From assembly GCF_009674485.1 (NCBI RefSeq), contig NZ_WKJJ01000024.1, forward strand, positions 1 to 64,000: a stretch of 64,000 nucleotides of DNA, in the 5' to 3' direction. A program made the translations under genes and the position numbers. Shown piece by piece: positions 55,230 through 63,859 of this stretch (positions are counted from its first letter, which is position 1; every line of letters begins with the position of its first letter). Under the pieces are notes generated by a model that saw only the letters and a list, made by a program, of their open reading frames with translations, did not search any database and was not told the origin of the DNA. This DNA is from Pseudoduganella rivuli (GTDB lineage Bacteria > Pseudomonadota > Gammaproteobacteria > Burkholderiales > Burkholderiaceae_D).

Positions 55230-56147
55230 TCAGGCAGCGCGCCGCAGGGCCGGCTCGGCGGCAAACAGCGCTTCCAGCCAGCGCGCGAATGCCTGCATCT
55301 TGGGCGACGCCATGCGCCCCTGCGGATAGACCAGCGATACGGGCATCGGCGTCGGCGGCGTATCGTGCAACACCTGCACCAGCGCGCCGCTGGCGAGGTG
55401 GCGGTCCGCCAGGTAGGTGGCGGTCTGTATCAGGCCCAGCCCCTGCAGGCCCAGCGTGACGTAGCCTTCGGCGTCGTTGGTTGCCAGCATGCCGGCCATG
55501 TCGATCTTGCGCACCGCGTCGCCATCGATGAAGGCCCAGTCGAAGGGGCGTCCGGTCCGCCCCGAAAAATGCAGGATGGCCGTATGCCGCGCCAGGTCGT
55601 CCAGCGATTGCGGCGTGCCATGCGCGGCGAGATAGGAAGGCGCGGCGCAGGTCACGAAGCGCATGGTGCCGATCTGGCGGCCGATCAGCGCGGAGTCCTG
55701 CAGCTCGCCCGCGCGCAGCGCGCAATCGATGCCTTCGCGCACCAGGTCCGCCAGCCTGTCGCTGAGGCTGAGCACCAGTTCAACATCCGGATACGCGCGG
55801 CGGAATTCCCCCAGCCGGGGCAGCACCACGTTGCGGCCCACCGCGCCGCCCAACTCCACGCGCAGCCGGCCCTGCGGCCGCGTGGCATCGCTGGCGCGGA
55901 ACGGCGCTTCGGCTTCGTCCACGGCGGCAAGGATGGCCATGCAATGGCGGAAGTAGGCAGCGCCGTCACTGGTCAGCGACAGCGTGCGCGTGGTGCGCTG
56001 CAACAGTTGCGTGCCGAGATAGGCTTCCAGCTTCTGGATGGTTGCCGTCAGCGCGGCGCGCGGCAGGTCGAGCGTTTCCGCCGCCTTGGTGTAGCTGTTC
56101 GCCTCCACGATGCGGACAAAGGTTTGCATGGCTTTCAGGCGGTCCAT
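55230..56147 (-). CDS. LysR-family transcriptional regulator, divergent from MFS gene
   Basis: 305 aa from the ATG at 56147, chosen because AGGAG stands five bases upstream; an in-frame ATG at 56165 has no such site. An N-terminal winged HTH (SYTKAAETLDLPRAALTATI) and a LysR effector domain with the TRPQGRLRVELGG linker are present. The shared 119-bp divergent region with the transporter gene is the usual arrangement for a LysR protein controlling its neighbour, so it probably regulates the exporter in response to the transported compound. Confidence 0.9.
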   Translation of the reverse strand: MDRLKAMQTFVRIVEANSYTKAAETLDLPRAALTATIQKLEAYLGTQLLQRTTRTLSLTSDGAAYFRHCMAILAAVDEAEAPFRASDATRPQGRLRVELGGAVGRNVVLPRLGEFRRAYPDVELVLSLSDRLADLVREGIDCALRAGELQDSALIGRQIGTMRFVTCAAPSYLAAHGTPQSLDDLARHTAILHFSGRTGRPFDWAFIDGDAVRKIDMAGMLATNDAEGYVTLGLQGLGLIQTATYLADRHLASGALVQVLHDTPPTPMPVSLVYPQGRMASPKMQAFARWLEALFAAEPALRRAA

Positions 56148-56266
56148 CGCGCTCCTGACGTTCATTGTTCATTTAATGTGAAAAGTATAGGGCATTTGTT
56201 TGCTAATTATCTTTGCCGCACCGTCCCGCACAATGGCTGCAACCTTTCCACCACTGGAGTTTCCTC

Positions 56267-57469
56267 ATGAAAAACGATATTTCACGCGGCATGGTGGCCT
56301 TGCTGGCCGGCGCCTCCGGCCTGATTGCCGCCAGCCTGTATTACGCGCAACCGCTGGTCGGCCCCATCAGCGCGGCGACCGGCTTGTCGCCTGCGGCAGC
56401 GGGCCTGATTGTGACCCTGACGCAGGCCGGCTATGCCATCGGCCTGTTGTTCGTGGTCCCGCTGGGCGACCTGCTGGAAAACCGCAAGCTGGTGTTCTGC
56501 GCCCTGCTGTTCGCGGCGGCGGCGCTGGCGGCAGCGGCAGCCAGCCACAGCGCCACGCAATTCCTGCTGGCGTCGCTGGCCATCGGCCTCGGCTCGGTCG
56601 CGGCCCAGGTGCTGGTGCCGTTCGCCGCCCACCTGTCGCACGAGGCGACGCGCGGGCAGACGGTGGGCAAGGTGGTGAGCGGCCTGCTGCTGGGGATCAT
56701 GCTGGCGCGTCCCGCTGCCAGCCTGATTGCCGATCACGCCAGCTGGCGCGTGGTGTTCAGCACCGCATCCGTGCTGGTGGCGCTGCTGGCCTTCGTGCTG
56801 CGTGCGCGGCTGCCGGAACGGGTGCCGTCTTCAGGTCTGACTTACGGCGCCCTGATCGGCTCGCTGTGGCGCCTGTTCCGCACCACGCCGGTATTGCGCC
56901 GCCGGGCGGCTTATCACGCCGGCCTGTTCGGCGCCTTCAGCATGTTCTGGACGGTGGCGCCCCTGGTGCTGGAAGGTGAACGCTTCCACCTGTCCCAGAC
57001 CGGCATTGCGCTGTTCGCCCTGGCCGGTATGGCAGGCGCCATCGCCTCGCCCTTCGCAGGCAAGCTGGCCGACAAAGGCCATACGCTGGCGGCGACGGCC
57101 GGCGCGCTGCTGCTCGGCATCCTGGGTTTTGCGCTGCCACTGTGGGAACCAGCGTCGCGTCCGGTCGCGCTGGGCATGCTGGTGATCGCCGCCATCGTGC
57201 TGGACATGGGCGTGGCCGCCAACCTGGTGCTGGGCCAGCGCGCCCTGTTCGCCATGGGCGCGGAAGTACGTAGCCGCTTGAACGGCATTTACTTTGCGCT
57301 GTTCTTCGCGGGCGGGGCACTTGGTTCGGCCACCGGCGCCTGGATGCTGGCCACCCACGGCTGGCGGGCGGCCCTGCTGACCGGCATGGCTTTCCCGGCC
57401 GCGGCCCTGCTGTGCTGGATCACGGAAGCGCTGGCCGTGCGTACTGTGGCTGCGAGCCAGCGCGCCTGA
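56267..57469 (+). CDS. Major facilitator superfamily transporter
   Basis: 400 aa from the ATG at 56267 with GGAG seven bases upstream. Twelve hydrophobic segments can be traced. The segment ITLTQAGYAIGLLFVVPLGDLLENRKLV-like at about residues 45-75 (here beginning IVTLTQAGYAIG) contains the motif A loop GDLLENRKL typical of drug:proton antiporter-type MFS proteins. It is most similar in style to sugar/drug efflux members such as YnfM/AraJ types. The substrate is unknown. Divergent from the LysR regulator, and followed by a strong terminator. Confidence 0.9.
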   Translation: MKNDISRGMVALLAGASGLIAASLYYAQPLVGPISAATGLSPAAAGLIVTLTQAGYAIGLLFVVPLGDLLENRKLVFCALLFAAAALAAAAASHSATQFLLASLAIGLGSVAAQVLVPFAAHLSHEATRGQTVGKVVSGLLLGIMLARPAASLIADHASWRVVFSTASVLVALLAFVLRARLPERVPSSGLTYGALIGSLWRLFRTTPVLRRRAAYHAGLFGAFSMFWTVAPLVLEGERFHLSQTGIALFALAGMAGAIASPFAGKLADKGHTLAATAGALLLGILGFALPLWEPASRPVALGMLVIAAIVLDMGVAANLVLGQRALFAMGAEVRSRLNGIYFALFFAGGALGSATGAWMLATHGWRAALLTGMAFPAAALLCWITEALAVRTVAASQRA

Positions 57470-57481
57470 CCGCCAATGTAA

Positions 57482-57513
57482 AAGCCCCGTAACGTGATTG
57501 CGTTACGGGGCTT
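57482..57513 (+). terminator. Terminator of the MFS gene
   Basis: Perfect 13-bp stem (57482-57494 / 57501-57513) with a 6-nt loop, 12 bp after the stop codon. A related hairpin with one mismatch is found 2.5 kb away at 59999-60032. Confidence 0.85.
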
Positions 57514-57563
57514 GGTTCACAACCGGTTCCGGGATCGGTTTAGAACGGTTGTGCGTACCTGCG

Positions 57564-57576
57564 GACGTAAACAACG
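57564..57576 (+). repeat. Left 13-bp inverted repeat (GACGTAAACAACG)
   Basis: GACGTAAACAACG here is found inverted and exact at 59966-59978. A shorter copy in the same orientation (GTAAACAACG) lies at 57650-57659. These bracket the broken HTH gene and the OLD-family nuclease and may be ends or binding sites of a small mobile unit. Confidence 0.55.
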
Positions 57577-57708
57577 ATGTCAACAGTTGCATCGCGCCCG
57601 TAGCTTCGGGCTCCGTGTACACCTTTCGCTGGGCAATCTGTCGGCGCTTGTAAACAACGTGGCCACCTCTACACCTTGAACTAACTGAGTTTAGTTCAAC
57701 GATTTCGA

Positions 57709-58041
57709 TCAGCCCGATAGATCTCTGTGTCGTTCCGCATTAGAAAGAACGGACAGCCGTGGCCGCCCAGGGCGCTCTAGACTTGTACTTGGTGTGCTGG
57801 CGGTTGCTAGCTGCAGACGTGCGGCCGCAGCGTCGAGCCAAGTGCGGATGTCGACCGCAAACCAACACGCTTTGCGCTTCTATGGGAACGCCCTCATCGG
57901 CAACTCGCTGCGGTAGCCCATTTGGCTGACAGCCTCGGGCGACGTAGAGAGCAGCTCGGCGAGCTCGTGGCGATTAATGATCGCCTGATCGGCCATACGA
58001 GCAAACGTCACGCGGATATCTTGGGTCAGCACTTTTGTCAT
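57709..58041 (-). pseudogene. Small HTH/AlpA-like DNA-binding protein split by an amber codon
   Basis: A strong AGGAG site stands seven bases before the ATG at 58041. The frame reads 53 codons, MTKVLTQDIRV...HELAELLSTSPEAVSQMGYR...RAFP, meets TAG at 57880-57882, and then continues open for 57 codons (KRKACWFAVDIRTWLDAAAA...) to TGA at 57709. The two halves together look like a small helix-turn-helix protein of the AlpA/excisionase type, where the second half normally carries the wing (KRxxWxxxDIRxWL). So the gene is either inactivated or makes a 53-aa fragment. It is divergent from the nuclease gene. Confidence 0.6.
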
Positions 58042-58230
58042 CTTTTTTCTCCTGCGTTGATGATGAACACAGAGTACGGGGTGACCATGACCCGTAAATG
58101 GGCCCTTTTTGAAGTTGAGGACTGGTCATGGACGCAGGCGCCATGCCAGCCGGGCCACAGGACCGGTTCTTTGGCTGAGATCGCGAGTTTTACGTAGAAT
58201 GCCTGTTTCCCCCCAGGCAACGGAGCGGTC

Positions 58231-59880
58231 GTGCCGAAAGAAAAACCTGTCAATCACATCCAAAAGATCGCATTCTGCGGCCTGCGCCGCCTCAACCCCT
58301 TCGTTTTTTCCGCCGGCGATCCTTTCCCGGCTTGGCTGCGCGCACGCGCATGGCATGAATTCGGCGACGTCAACGTGTTTATTGGCGCGAACGGCGCCGG
58401 CAAGTCTACTGTTTTGGAACTAGTGGATTTGTTGCGCAATCCGGACCGTTTAGTGACGCTACCGCGCGAAAACCAGACGGCCTTCGAATTGAGCGCCTTC
58501 GACATCATCCTGTCGGACGGAGCGCAATTGATCGGCATGGCGAAGTCGCACGCGATCAACGGCCAACCGGACGCTGACAATATCGACCGGACGACACGCC
58601 GCCTCGACATCCAGTTTGTCACCCTGCTGGGAGGCAAAGGAGACGACAAGTACCTCAATTTCAACCGAAACATCAGCAAAATCGAACTCGATGGGGATTC
58701 GAGTGAGTGCCTGCGCCAGGGTTTCTCCCGCTTCGGGGTCGAGATCGCTTATTGGGAGCCATCCGCGCCTGTGTCGGCCACGGCGCTGGTAGACGAACTA
58801 AATGCCGCGCGCGTCTATCTGTGCGGCATCGTCTCCGAAACGGAATGGATGGATCGCCATGCGCCCCCGGGCTGGGACGGCGTGGGCAGCAAAATCCGCC
58901 AGACGCCTTGTTACGCGGCCGAGGACGAGCGCGTCGGCATCTATCTTTCCGACGATGCACGTCAGCATAATATGGTGCCGGTCACGGCGCTGCCAGCGGG
59001 CTGGCGCCAACTGGGGTCAATCCTGACCTGGCTGAAGCACGTTCCAGACGGCGCAATCTGTCTCCTCGAAGAGCCGGAGACCCATTTACATCCGCACCTG
59101 CAGCGCTATCTAGCGCGTCGGATCGGCGACATCGCCCAGAAGCGGCGCCTGCAGCTGTTCATTGCCACTCATTCCACGGTGTTCCAGCAAATGAATGCTT
59201 GGCCACACGGCGTGCGGCTGTTCGAGGCGCGTCCGACCGAATTGTCCACCTTGGATTCGGCCTGGCGGGTGCTCGATGCGCTCGGCATCAAGGGCTCGGA
59301 CCTGTCGCAAAGCAACGGTGTAATTTGGGTCGAGGGACCGTCCGACCGCCTGTACGTCAAGCACTGGATCAAGCTGTACTGCCAAGCCAAGGGCCTGCCG
59401 GAACCGCTAGAGAACGTCGAGTATTCGTTCTTGCTGTATGGCGGCGCGGCGCTGAACCACTTCGGCATCGACGAGATCGATGCCTTCATCGACATGCTCA
59501 GGATTAACCGCAACCTCGCCATCGTCATGGACCGCGACCTGGACTTCGTCGACGACCCGGACGGCAAGCTTATCTGCATGCGCCCGTCGTCCGCCAAGCA
59601 GAGGGTCCTCTCCGCGCTAGCCGCCTTCGAAGGTGCGCGCACCCATGCATGGGTCACTGACGGGTACACCATCGAGTCTTACCTACCCCACGCGCTTCAG
59701 ACCGAACATTTCGACGTCGACAACGGCCGTCTCGTATTGAAGAAGCACCGCAACAAGGTAGCCATCGCCAACCAATACGTCCGCACCCACGCGCGCTGGG
59801 ACGGCTGCGCCGACCGCCCCGACACGCTGCTGACGCGCATCGAGGCACTAGTGGACGCTCTTCGCGCCTGGAACCGCTAG
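58231..59880 (+). CDS. OLD-family ATP-dependent endonuclease (AAA ATPase + TOPRIM)
   Basis: 549 aa from a GTG start with GGAG five bases upstream. Walker A is GANGAGKST (about residues 52-60). The ABC-type Walker B/signature region LLEEPETHLHPHLQ is near 280, with IATHSTVFQQ as the switch His. The C-terminal TOPRIM nuclease begins at VEGPSDRLYVKHW (about 367) and continues with IVMDRDLDFVDD. OLD nucleases of phages and defence islands cut DNA and act in phage exclusion. It has no UvrD/PARIS-type partner in the window, so it is a stand-alone class 1-like member. Base use looks somewhat different from the neighbours (more A/T and rarer codons such as CTA and TAT), suggesting transfer. Confidence 0.85.
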   Translation: MPKEKPVNHIQKIAFCGLRRLNPFVFSAGDPFPAWLRARAWHEFGDVNVFIGANGAGKSTVLELVDLLRNPDRLVTLPRENQTAFELSAFDIILSDGAQLIGMAKSHAINGQPDADNIDRTTRRLDIQFVTLLGGKGDDKYLNFNRNISKIELDGDSSECLRQGFSRFGVEIAYWEPSAPVSATALVDELNAARVYLCGIVSETEWMDRHAPPGWDGVGSKIRQTPCYAAEDERVGIYLSDDARQHNMVPVTALPAGWRQLGSILTWLKHVPDGAICLLEEPETHLHPHLQRYLARRIGDIAQKRRLQLFIATHSTVFQQMNAWPHGVRLFEARPTELSTLDSAWRVLDALGIKGSDLSQSNGVIWVEGPSDRLYVKHWIKLYCQAKGLPEPLENVEYSFLLYGGAALNHFGIDEIDAFIDMLRINRNLAIVMDRDLDFVDDPDGKLICMRPSSAKQRVLSALAAFEGARTHAWVTDGYTIESYLPHALQTEHFDVDNGRLVLKKHRNKVAIANQYVRTHARWDGCADRPDTLLTRIEALVDALRAWNR

Positions 59881-60543
59881 GGTCAATCTGTCTGAATTTA
59901 GAGTAGCTATAAAACTGGTGAGCTGACTTGTTTACGTCATGCGCGGGTACGTGGAAGTGCCAAACCGTTGTTTACGTCTCAGACCATCCCATAATGCAAA
60001 AGCCCCTGTAACTTCAATCAGTTACAAGGGCTTCTTTACACTACGGCGTTAGGTACGTACTAGAACGGTTATGCCTACTAAAAAGTGTTGTTAGCCCCCT
60101 CCATGAGAGTGAGTGAATGCCCAATCCAGTCATCAGATTGTTGGCAACCTTGATGGACGCACACTTTTTTATAGTAAATATCGGGCTCAAGGCCTCGATT
60201 TGTGGGCAAGCAACCGGCTTTACGGGATACTGCCGCGGCGCGATCCAAGATTTATTTACGCAATCGCCAGCGCTGTGTGCAATGCCGAGCGAGCAGATCA
60301 TTTGATTGGCGCCGGAGCCTCTCCTAACGGCCGGCTGGCCCTGCCTGCACTTGCCGTAAAGAAGCATTGAGATACCATTTGCCTCACGATGCGCGGCGCA
60401 CTTCGGCCAGCTGCGGACTGCTTAGTCAACTACTTCTGAGCTACATCTCATACTAATTTTCGGGAGGGAGAATTGCCGTAAGCGTCGTCTCCGCACCGTG
60501 TAGACACTCGACAGCTTCAGACGCAAAGTAGTCCCCACTATTT
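59881..60543. other. Non-coding stretch between nuclease and IS66 element
   Basis: No supportable gene in 663 bp. It contains TTGTTTACGTC (59928-59938) and the hairpin at 59999-60032. This is followed by TAGAACGGTT at 60061, which mirrors the arrangement at 57481-57550 (hairpin start to TAGAACGGTT is 62 bp here and 60 bp there). The rest is AT-richer and featureless until the IS66 left end. Confidence 0.5.
59966..59978 (-). repeat. Right 13-bp inverted repeat (CGTTGTTTACGTC)
   Basis: Exact reverse complement of 57564-57576. A partial inner copy (TTGTTTACGTC) is at 59928-59938, so each flank of the nuclease module carries two copies pointing inward. Confidence 0.55.
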
Positions 60544-60918
60544 TTGGTGGGGACTATTTTGGTAGGTGAAGCAGAACAGAAGAAGCGCCGACGCAGCACG
60601 AACTACCCGCTGGCGTTCAAGCGGCAGCTGGCGCAGCAAGCTTGCGATGAGTCGGTGTCGGTAGCCCAGTTGGCGCTGCAGCACGGGCTGAACACGAACA
60701 TGCTGTTTCGCTGGCGACGCCAACTGCGAGCCGGCTTGCTCGACACGACAGCGCAGTTTCTGCCAGTGGCGTTGGCAGCCGAGCCGAAAGCACTTCCCGG
60801 CGTCGGTGCCGGTGGCGCCGGGAGCATTGAGATCCAGTTGGGCCAGGCCAAAGTCTGCATTCGTGGTGCTCCCGATCCGGCCACGCTGGCGCTGGTATTG
60901 CAGGGGTTGCGTCCGTGA
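60544..60918 (+). CDS. tnpA: IS66 accessory protein TnpA (HTH)
   Basis: About 124 aa or less. The HTH part is YPLAFKRQLAQQACDESVSV followed by AQLALQHGLNTNMLFRWRRQ, typical of the IS66/IS3-like Orf1 DNA-binding protein. The start is uncertain: TTG at 60544 and GTG at 60547 both lie inside a perfect 9-bp hairpin (60530-60538 / 60547-60555), which could hide the start from ribosomes on read-through transcripts. The stop overlaps the GTG start of tnpB. Confidence 0.85.
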   Translation: MVGTILVGEAEQKKRRRSTNYPLAFKRQLAQQACDESVSVAQLALQHGLNTNMLFRWRRQLRAGLLDTTAQFLPVALAAEPKALPGVGAGGAGSIEIQLGQAKVCIRGAPDPATLALVLQGLRP

Positions 60919-61262
60919 TCGGTCTGCCCGCTGGCACCCGCATCTGGCTGGCGGCCGGCGTGACCGATATGCGCTCCGGCTTCAATGGCTTGGCCGCGAA
61001 GGTGGAGACGGCCCTGAAGGAAGACCCGTACAGCGGGCACGTGTTCGTGTTCCGCGGCCGGCGCGGCGACCTGGTCAAGGTGCTATGGTGGACCGGCGAT
61101 GGCCTATGCCTGTTGTGCAAACGGCTCGAGCGCGGACGCTTCGTCTGGCCCCAGGCCAGTGAAGGCACGGTGACGCTGACGCAGGCCCAGCTCTCGATGC
61201 TATTGGAAGGAATCGACTGGCGCCGGCCCGAGCGCACCTGGCGCCCGCAGTCGGCCTTGTAA
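60915..61262 (+). CDS. tnpB: IS66 accessory protein TnpB
   Basis: 115 aa from a GTG overlapping the tnpA stop. It contains the highly conserved IS66 Orf2 sequence: LAAGVTDMRSGFNGLAAKVE, FVFRGRRGDLVKVLWWTGDG and RGRFVWP. It is required with TnpC for IS66 transposition; its biochemical role is unclear. Confidence 0.95.
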   Translation: MIGLPAGTRIWLAAGVTDMRSGFNGLAAKVETALKEDPYSGHVFVFRGRRGDLVKVLWWTGDGLCLLCKRLERGRFVWPQASEGTVTLTQAQLSMLLEGIDWRRPERTWRPQSAL

Positions 61263-61292
61263 ACGTGGCGCGCCCCGCGTAAACTGGGCCGC

Positions 61293-62858
61293 ATGCTTGA
61301 CGCCGCCCACCTGCCCGACGATATCGCCGCCTTGAAAGCCATGCTGCTGGCGCGCGAGGCGGCGTTGCAGGCCAGCGAAGCGCGCGTGGCGCACCTGTCC
61401 GCTGAACTATCGACCCGCACGGCCGAAATCGAGCACCTCAAGCTGGTGCTGGCCAAGCTGCGACGCATGCAGTTTGGCCGCCGCTCCGAGAAGCTCGACC
61501 AGCAAATCGAACAGCTGGAACTCAAGCTCGAAGACCTGGAAGCAGAAGCGGTGGTGGCCGAAGCACAGGCACCTGTGGAAATGGCGCCGCGCAGGAAGGC
61601 CGAACGCAAGCCGCTGCCGTCGCACCTGCCGCGCGAAGACCGCGTACTGCTTCCATCCAGTGAGGCCTGCCCGGATTGCGGCGGCGAACTCAAGGCCTTG
61701 GGCGAAGACGTATCGGAACAGCTGGAGTTTGTGCCGGCCAGCTTCCGTGTCATCCGTCACGTGCGTCCCAAGCTGGCCTGCGCCTGCTGCGATCGAATCG
61801 TGCAGGCGCCGGCGGCCAGCCGTCCCATCGAACGTGGCCTGCCTGGCCCTGGCCTGCTGGCACACGTGCTGGTAGCGAAGTATGCCGACCACCTGCCGCT
61901 GTACCGCCAAAGCGTGATCTATGCGCGCGAGGGTGTGAAACTGGACCGCTCGCTGCTGGCCAACTGGGTCGGCGCCTGCCACACCTTGCTGCGTCCACTG
62001 GTCGATGCCGTGCAGCGGCATGTGTTTGCCGCTGCCAAGCTGCACGCCGACGACACGCCGATCCCGGTGCTGGCACCCGGCAATGGCAGCACCCGTACCG
62101 CGCGGCTGTGGACCTATGTGCGCGATGACTGCGACAGCGCCTCGGACGTGCCACCGGCTGTGTGGTTTGCTTACTCACCGGACCGCAAAGGTATCCATCC
62201 ACAAACCCATCTCGCCGAATTTAAGGGCGTGCTGCAAGCCGATGCTTATGCCGGCTTTAACGCCATCTTCGAAACGAATCAGGTGGTTGAAGCCGCTTGC
62301 TGGGCCCATGCCCGTCGAAAGTTCCATGACCTGCATGCCGTGCGGCCTTCGGCCATCACAACCGAAGCGCTGGATCGGATCGGTGCCCTGTACGCCATCG
62401 AAGCCGAAGTGCGCGGCAAACCACCAGAGCAGCGATGTCTGGTACGCCAGGCAAAAGCACGACCACTACTCGATGACCTGGAACGATGGTTGCGCGCCAC
62501 GCTGGAAACGTTGTCGCGTAAATCCGATACCGCTGGCGCCATCCTATATGCCTTGAAGCTGTGGCCGGCGCTGACGCGTTACCGTGACGATGGACGGATC
62601 GAGATCGACAACTCGGCCGCAGAGCGGGCGCTGCGCGGCATCGCCCTCGGCCGGCGGAACTACCTCTTTGCCGGGGCCGACAGCGGCGGTGAACGGATTG
62701 CTTCCATTTACTCCCTGATCGGCACCGCCAAGCTCAATGGCGTTGATCCTGAAGCTTGGCTGCGCCATGTGCTGGCGCACATCGCCGATCATCCGGTCAA
62801 TCGCGTCGACGACTTCCTGCCCTGGAGCTGCGTGCAGCACTTCGCGGCTGGCAAATAA
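61293..62858 (+). CDS. tnpC: IS66 transposase TnpC
   Basis: 521 aa, full length. An N-terminal Leu-zipper-like coiled coil (residues 5-90) is followed by an IS66 zinc-finger (CPDCGGELK ... CACCDR). The DDE catalytic core has Asp in KLHADDTPIPVL, Asp in LQADAYAGFN with WAHARRKFHDL, and Glu in NSAAERALRGIALGRRNYLF. The IS66 C-terminal segment ends in DDFLPW. All key residues are present, so the transposase is probably functional. Confidence 0.95.
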   Translation: MLDAAHLPDDIAALKAMLLAREAALQASEARVAHLSAELSTRTAEIEHLKLVLAKLRRMQFGRRSEKLDQQIEQLELKLEDLEAEAVVAEAQAPVEMAPRRKAERKPLPSHLPREDRVLLPSSEACPDCGGELKALGEDVSEQLEFVPASFRVIRHVRPKLACACCDRIVQAPAASRPIERGLPGPGLLAHVLVAKYADHLPLYRQSVIYAREGVKLDRSLLANWVGACHTLLRPLVDAVQRHVFAAAKLHADDTPIPVLAPGNGSTRTARLWTYVRDDCDSASDVPPAVWFAYSPDRKGIHPQTHLAEFKGVLQADAYAGFNAIFETNQVVEAACWAHARRKFHDLHAVRPSAITTEALDRIGALYAIEAEVRGKPPEQRCLVRQAKARPLLDDLERWLRATLETLSRKSDTAGAILYALKLWPALTRYRDDGRIEIDNSAAERALRGIALGRRNYLFAGADSGGERIASIYSLIGTAKLNGVDPEAWLRHVLAHIADHPVNRVDDFLPWSCVQHFAAGK

Positions 62859-62864
62859 ATGAAC

Positions 62865-62881
62865 GCTGGCCTGCGGCCAGC
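62865..62881 (+). terminator. Short hairpin after tnpC
   Basis: 7-bp GC-rich stem with a 3-nt loop, 7 bp after the tnpC stop. There is no T-run; it could be a weak terminator between convergent tnpC and araC. Confidence 0.4.
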
Positions 62882-62929
62882 CATCATTAACTAAACTGTA
62901 TTGGTTCAGACTTGCTCTGACACCGCGCG

Positions 62930-63859
62930 TCAGATCTCGCTGAAGGTCCCGGAACGTAATTGCCGGTGCCGCCCCGGGCTTTCTCCCACGATCCGTTTAA
63001 AGGCGGAACTGAAGGCCGCCTCGGAACCATAGCCGACGCTTTCAGCGACCGAGGCAATACTTTTCCCTTCTCGCAGCGCGGCACCAGCTTTTGCGATACG
63101 CCAATTGGTCAGGTAATCGATGGGCGCCATGCCAACGAGCTCCCTGAAGCGCTCGGCAAACGTTGTGCGTGACATCGCCACCGCCGCCCCAAGTTCGCCC
63201 ACTTTCCAGCGCCGGGCAACGTCCGCATGGATGAGAGCAAGGGCGGCTCCGATCTTTGGATCGGCAAGTGCGCCAAGCCAACCCCGCATATACGCTCCTG
63301 ACTCCAAATGCTCGCGCAGGACTTGTACCAGCACCATGTTGGCGAGGCTCGCCGCGGCAACCGATGCGCCGGGACGGGGCGTCTCTGTCTCAAGCCGCAA
63401 AAGATCGAGCAAGCACCGCAGCGCCGGAGCCGTTTCAGCGGCAGCCGGGATATGGATAAGCGGCGGCAGGGATTTCAGCAAGAGTTCGCAGGTGCTGGCA
63501 TCCAGGACGAAGCGGCCTCCCGTTGCACTGGCCTTCGCCCCAGTCTGGCCATAACGCACGATTCCGTCTGCGCAACGGTGCGTGACAAGCACTTCACGGC
63601 CATCGGCCGGAGCAAGAGCGGGATCGCTTCCGACGCAATACGGCTGTCCTTGCGTCAGCAGGTAGAAATCGCCGGCCTTCAGTTCGACCGGCGCGGCGTC
63701 ATCTTCGAACCATAGCCAGAACGAGCCTGCCAGGATGCCGCCGAACTTGATGTGTTCATAAGCAGAAAAGCGCAGCGACCAGGATCCGGACGCTTCAAAC
63801 CGCGCCGACAGCACGCTTTCGACCTTGAGCAGATGAAAGATATCCGAGAGAGGGTCCAT
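62930..63859 (-). CDS. AraC-family regulator with N-terminal cupin domain
   Basis: 309 aa from the ATG at 63859 (MDPLSDIFHLLKVES), the usual start of this subfamily; an ATG at 63877 is less likely. The N-terminal half is an AraC-type cupin (Cupin_6: ELKAGDFYLLTQGQPY). The C-terminal HTH_18 (about 215-300) has the two helices WKVGELGAAVAMSRTTFAER and IASVAESVGYGSEAAFSSAF. Such regulators often control oxidoreductase or transporter genes next to them. The target is probably to the right of the window. Confidence 0.9.
   Translation of the reverse strand: MDPLSDIFHLLKVESVLSARFEASGSWSLRFSAYEHIKFGGILAGSFWLWFEDDAAPVELKAGDFYLLTQGQPYCVGSDPALAPADGREVLVTHRCADGIVRYGQTGAKASATGGRFVLDASTCELLLKSLPPLIHIPAAAETAPALRCLLDLLRLETETPRPGASVAAASLANMVLVQVLREHLESGAYMRGWLGALADPKIGAALALIHADVARRWKVGELGAAVAMSRTTFAERFRELVGMAPIDYLTNWRIAKAGAALREGKSIASVAESVGYGSEAAFSSAFKRIVGESPGRHRQLRSGTFSEI

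Larger units (their letters stand above)
60478..62858 (+). mobile_element. IS66-family insertion sequence (right end not identified)
   Basis: Three genes tnpA-tnpB-tnpC in the canonical IS66 order and spacing. The left end probably begins with GTAAGCG at 60478, the usual IS66 terminus. No matching inverted end (CGCTTAC) was found between tnpC and the araC gene, so the element may be truncated on the right or have an atypical end. No target duplication could be recognised. Confidence 0.8.

Noticed and set aside
57922..58197. Plus-strand 91-codon open frame upstream of the nuclease
   Set aside because: It overlaps the antisense HTH gene, which has a strong ribosome-binding site and a plausible fold, and runs into the nuclease leader; no domain was seen.
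60041..60367. Minus-strand 108-codon open frame between the nuclease and IS66
   Set aside because: No ribosome-binding site, no recognisable motif, and it covers the repeated hairpin block; treated as non-coding.
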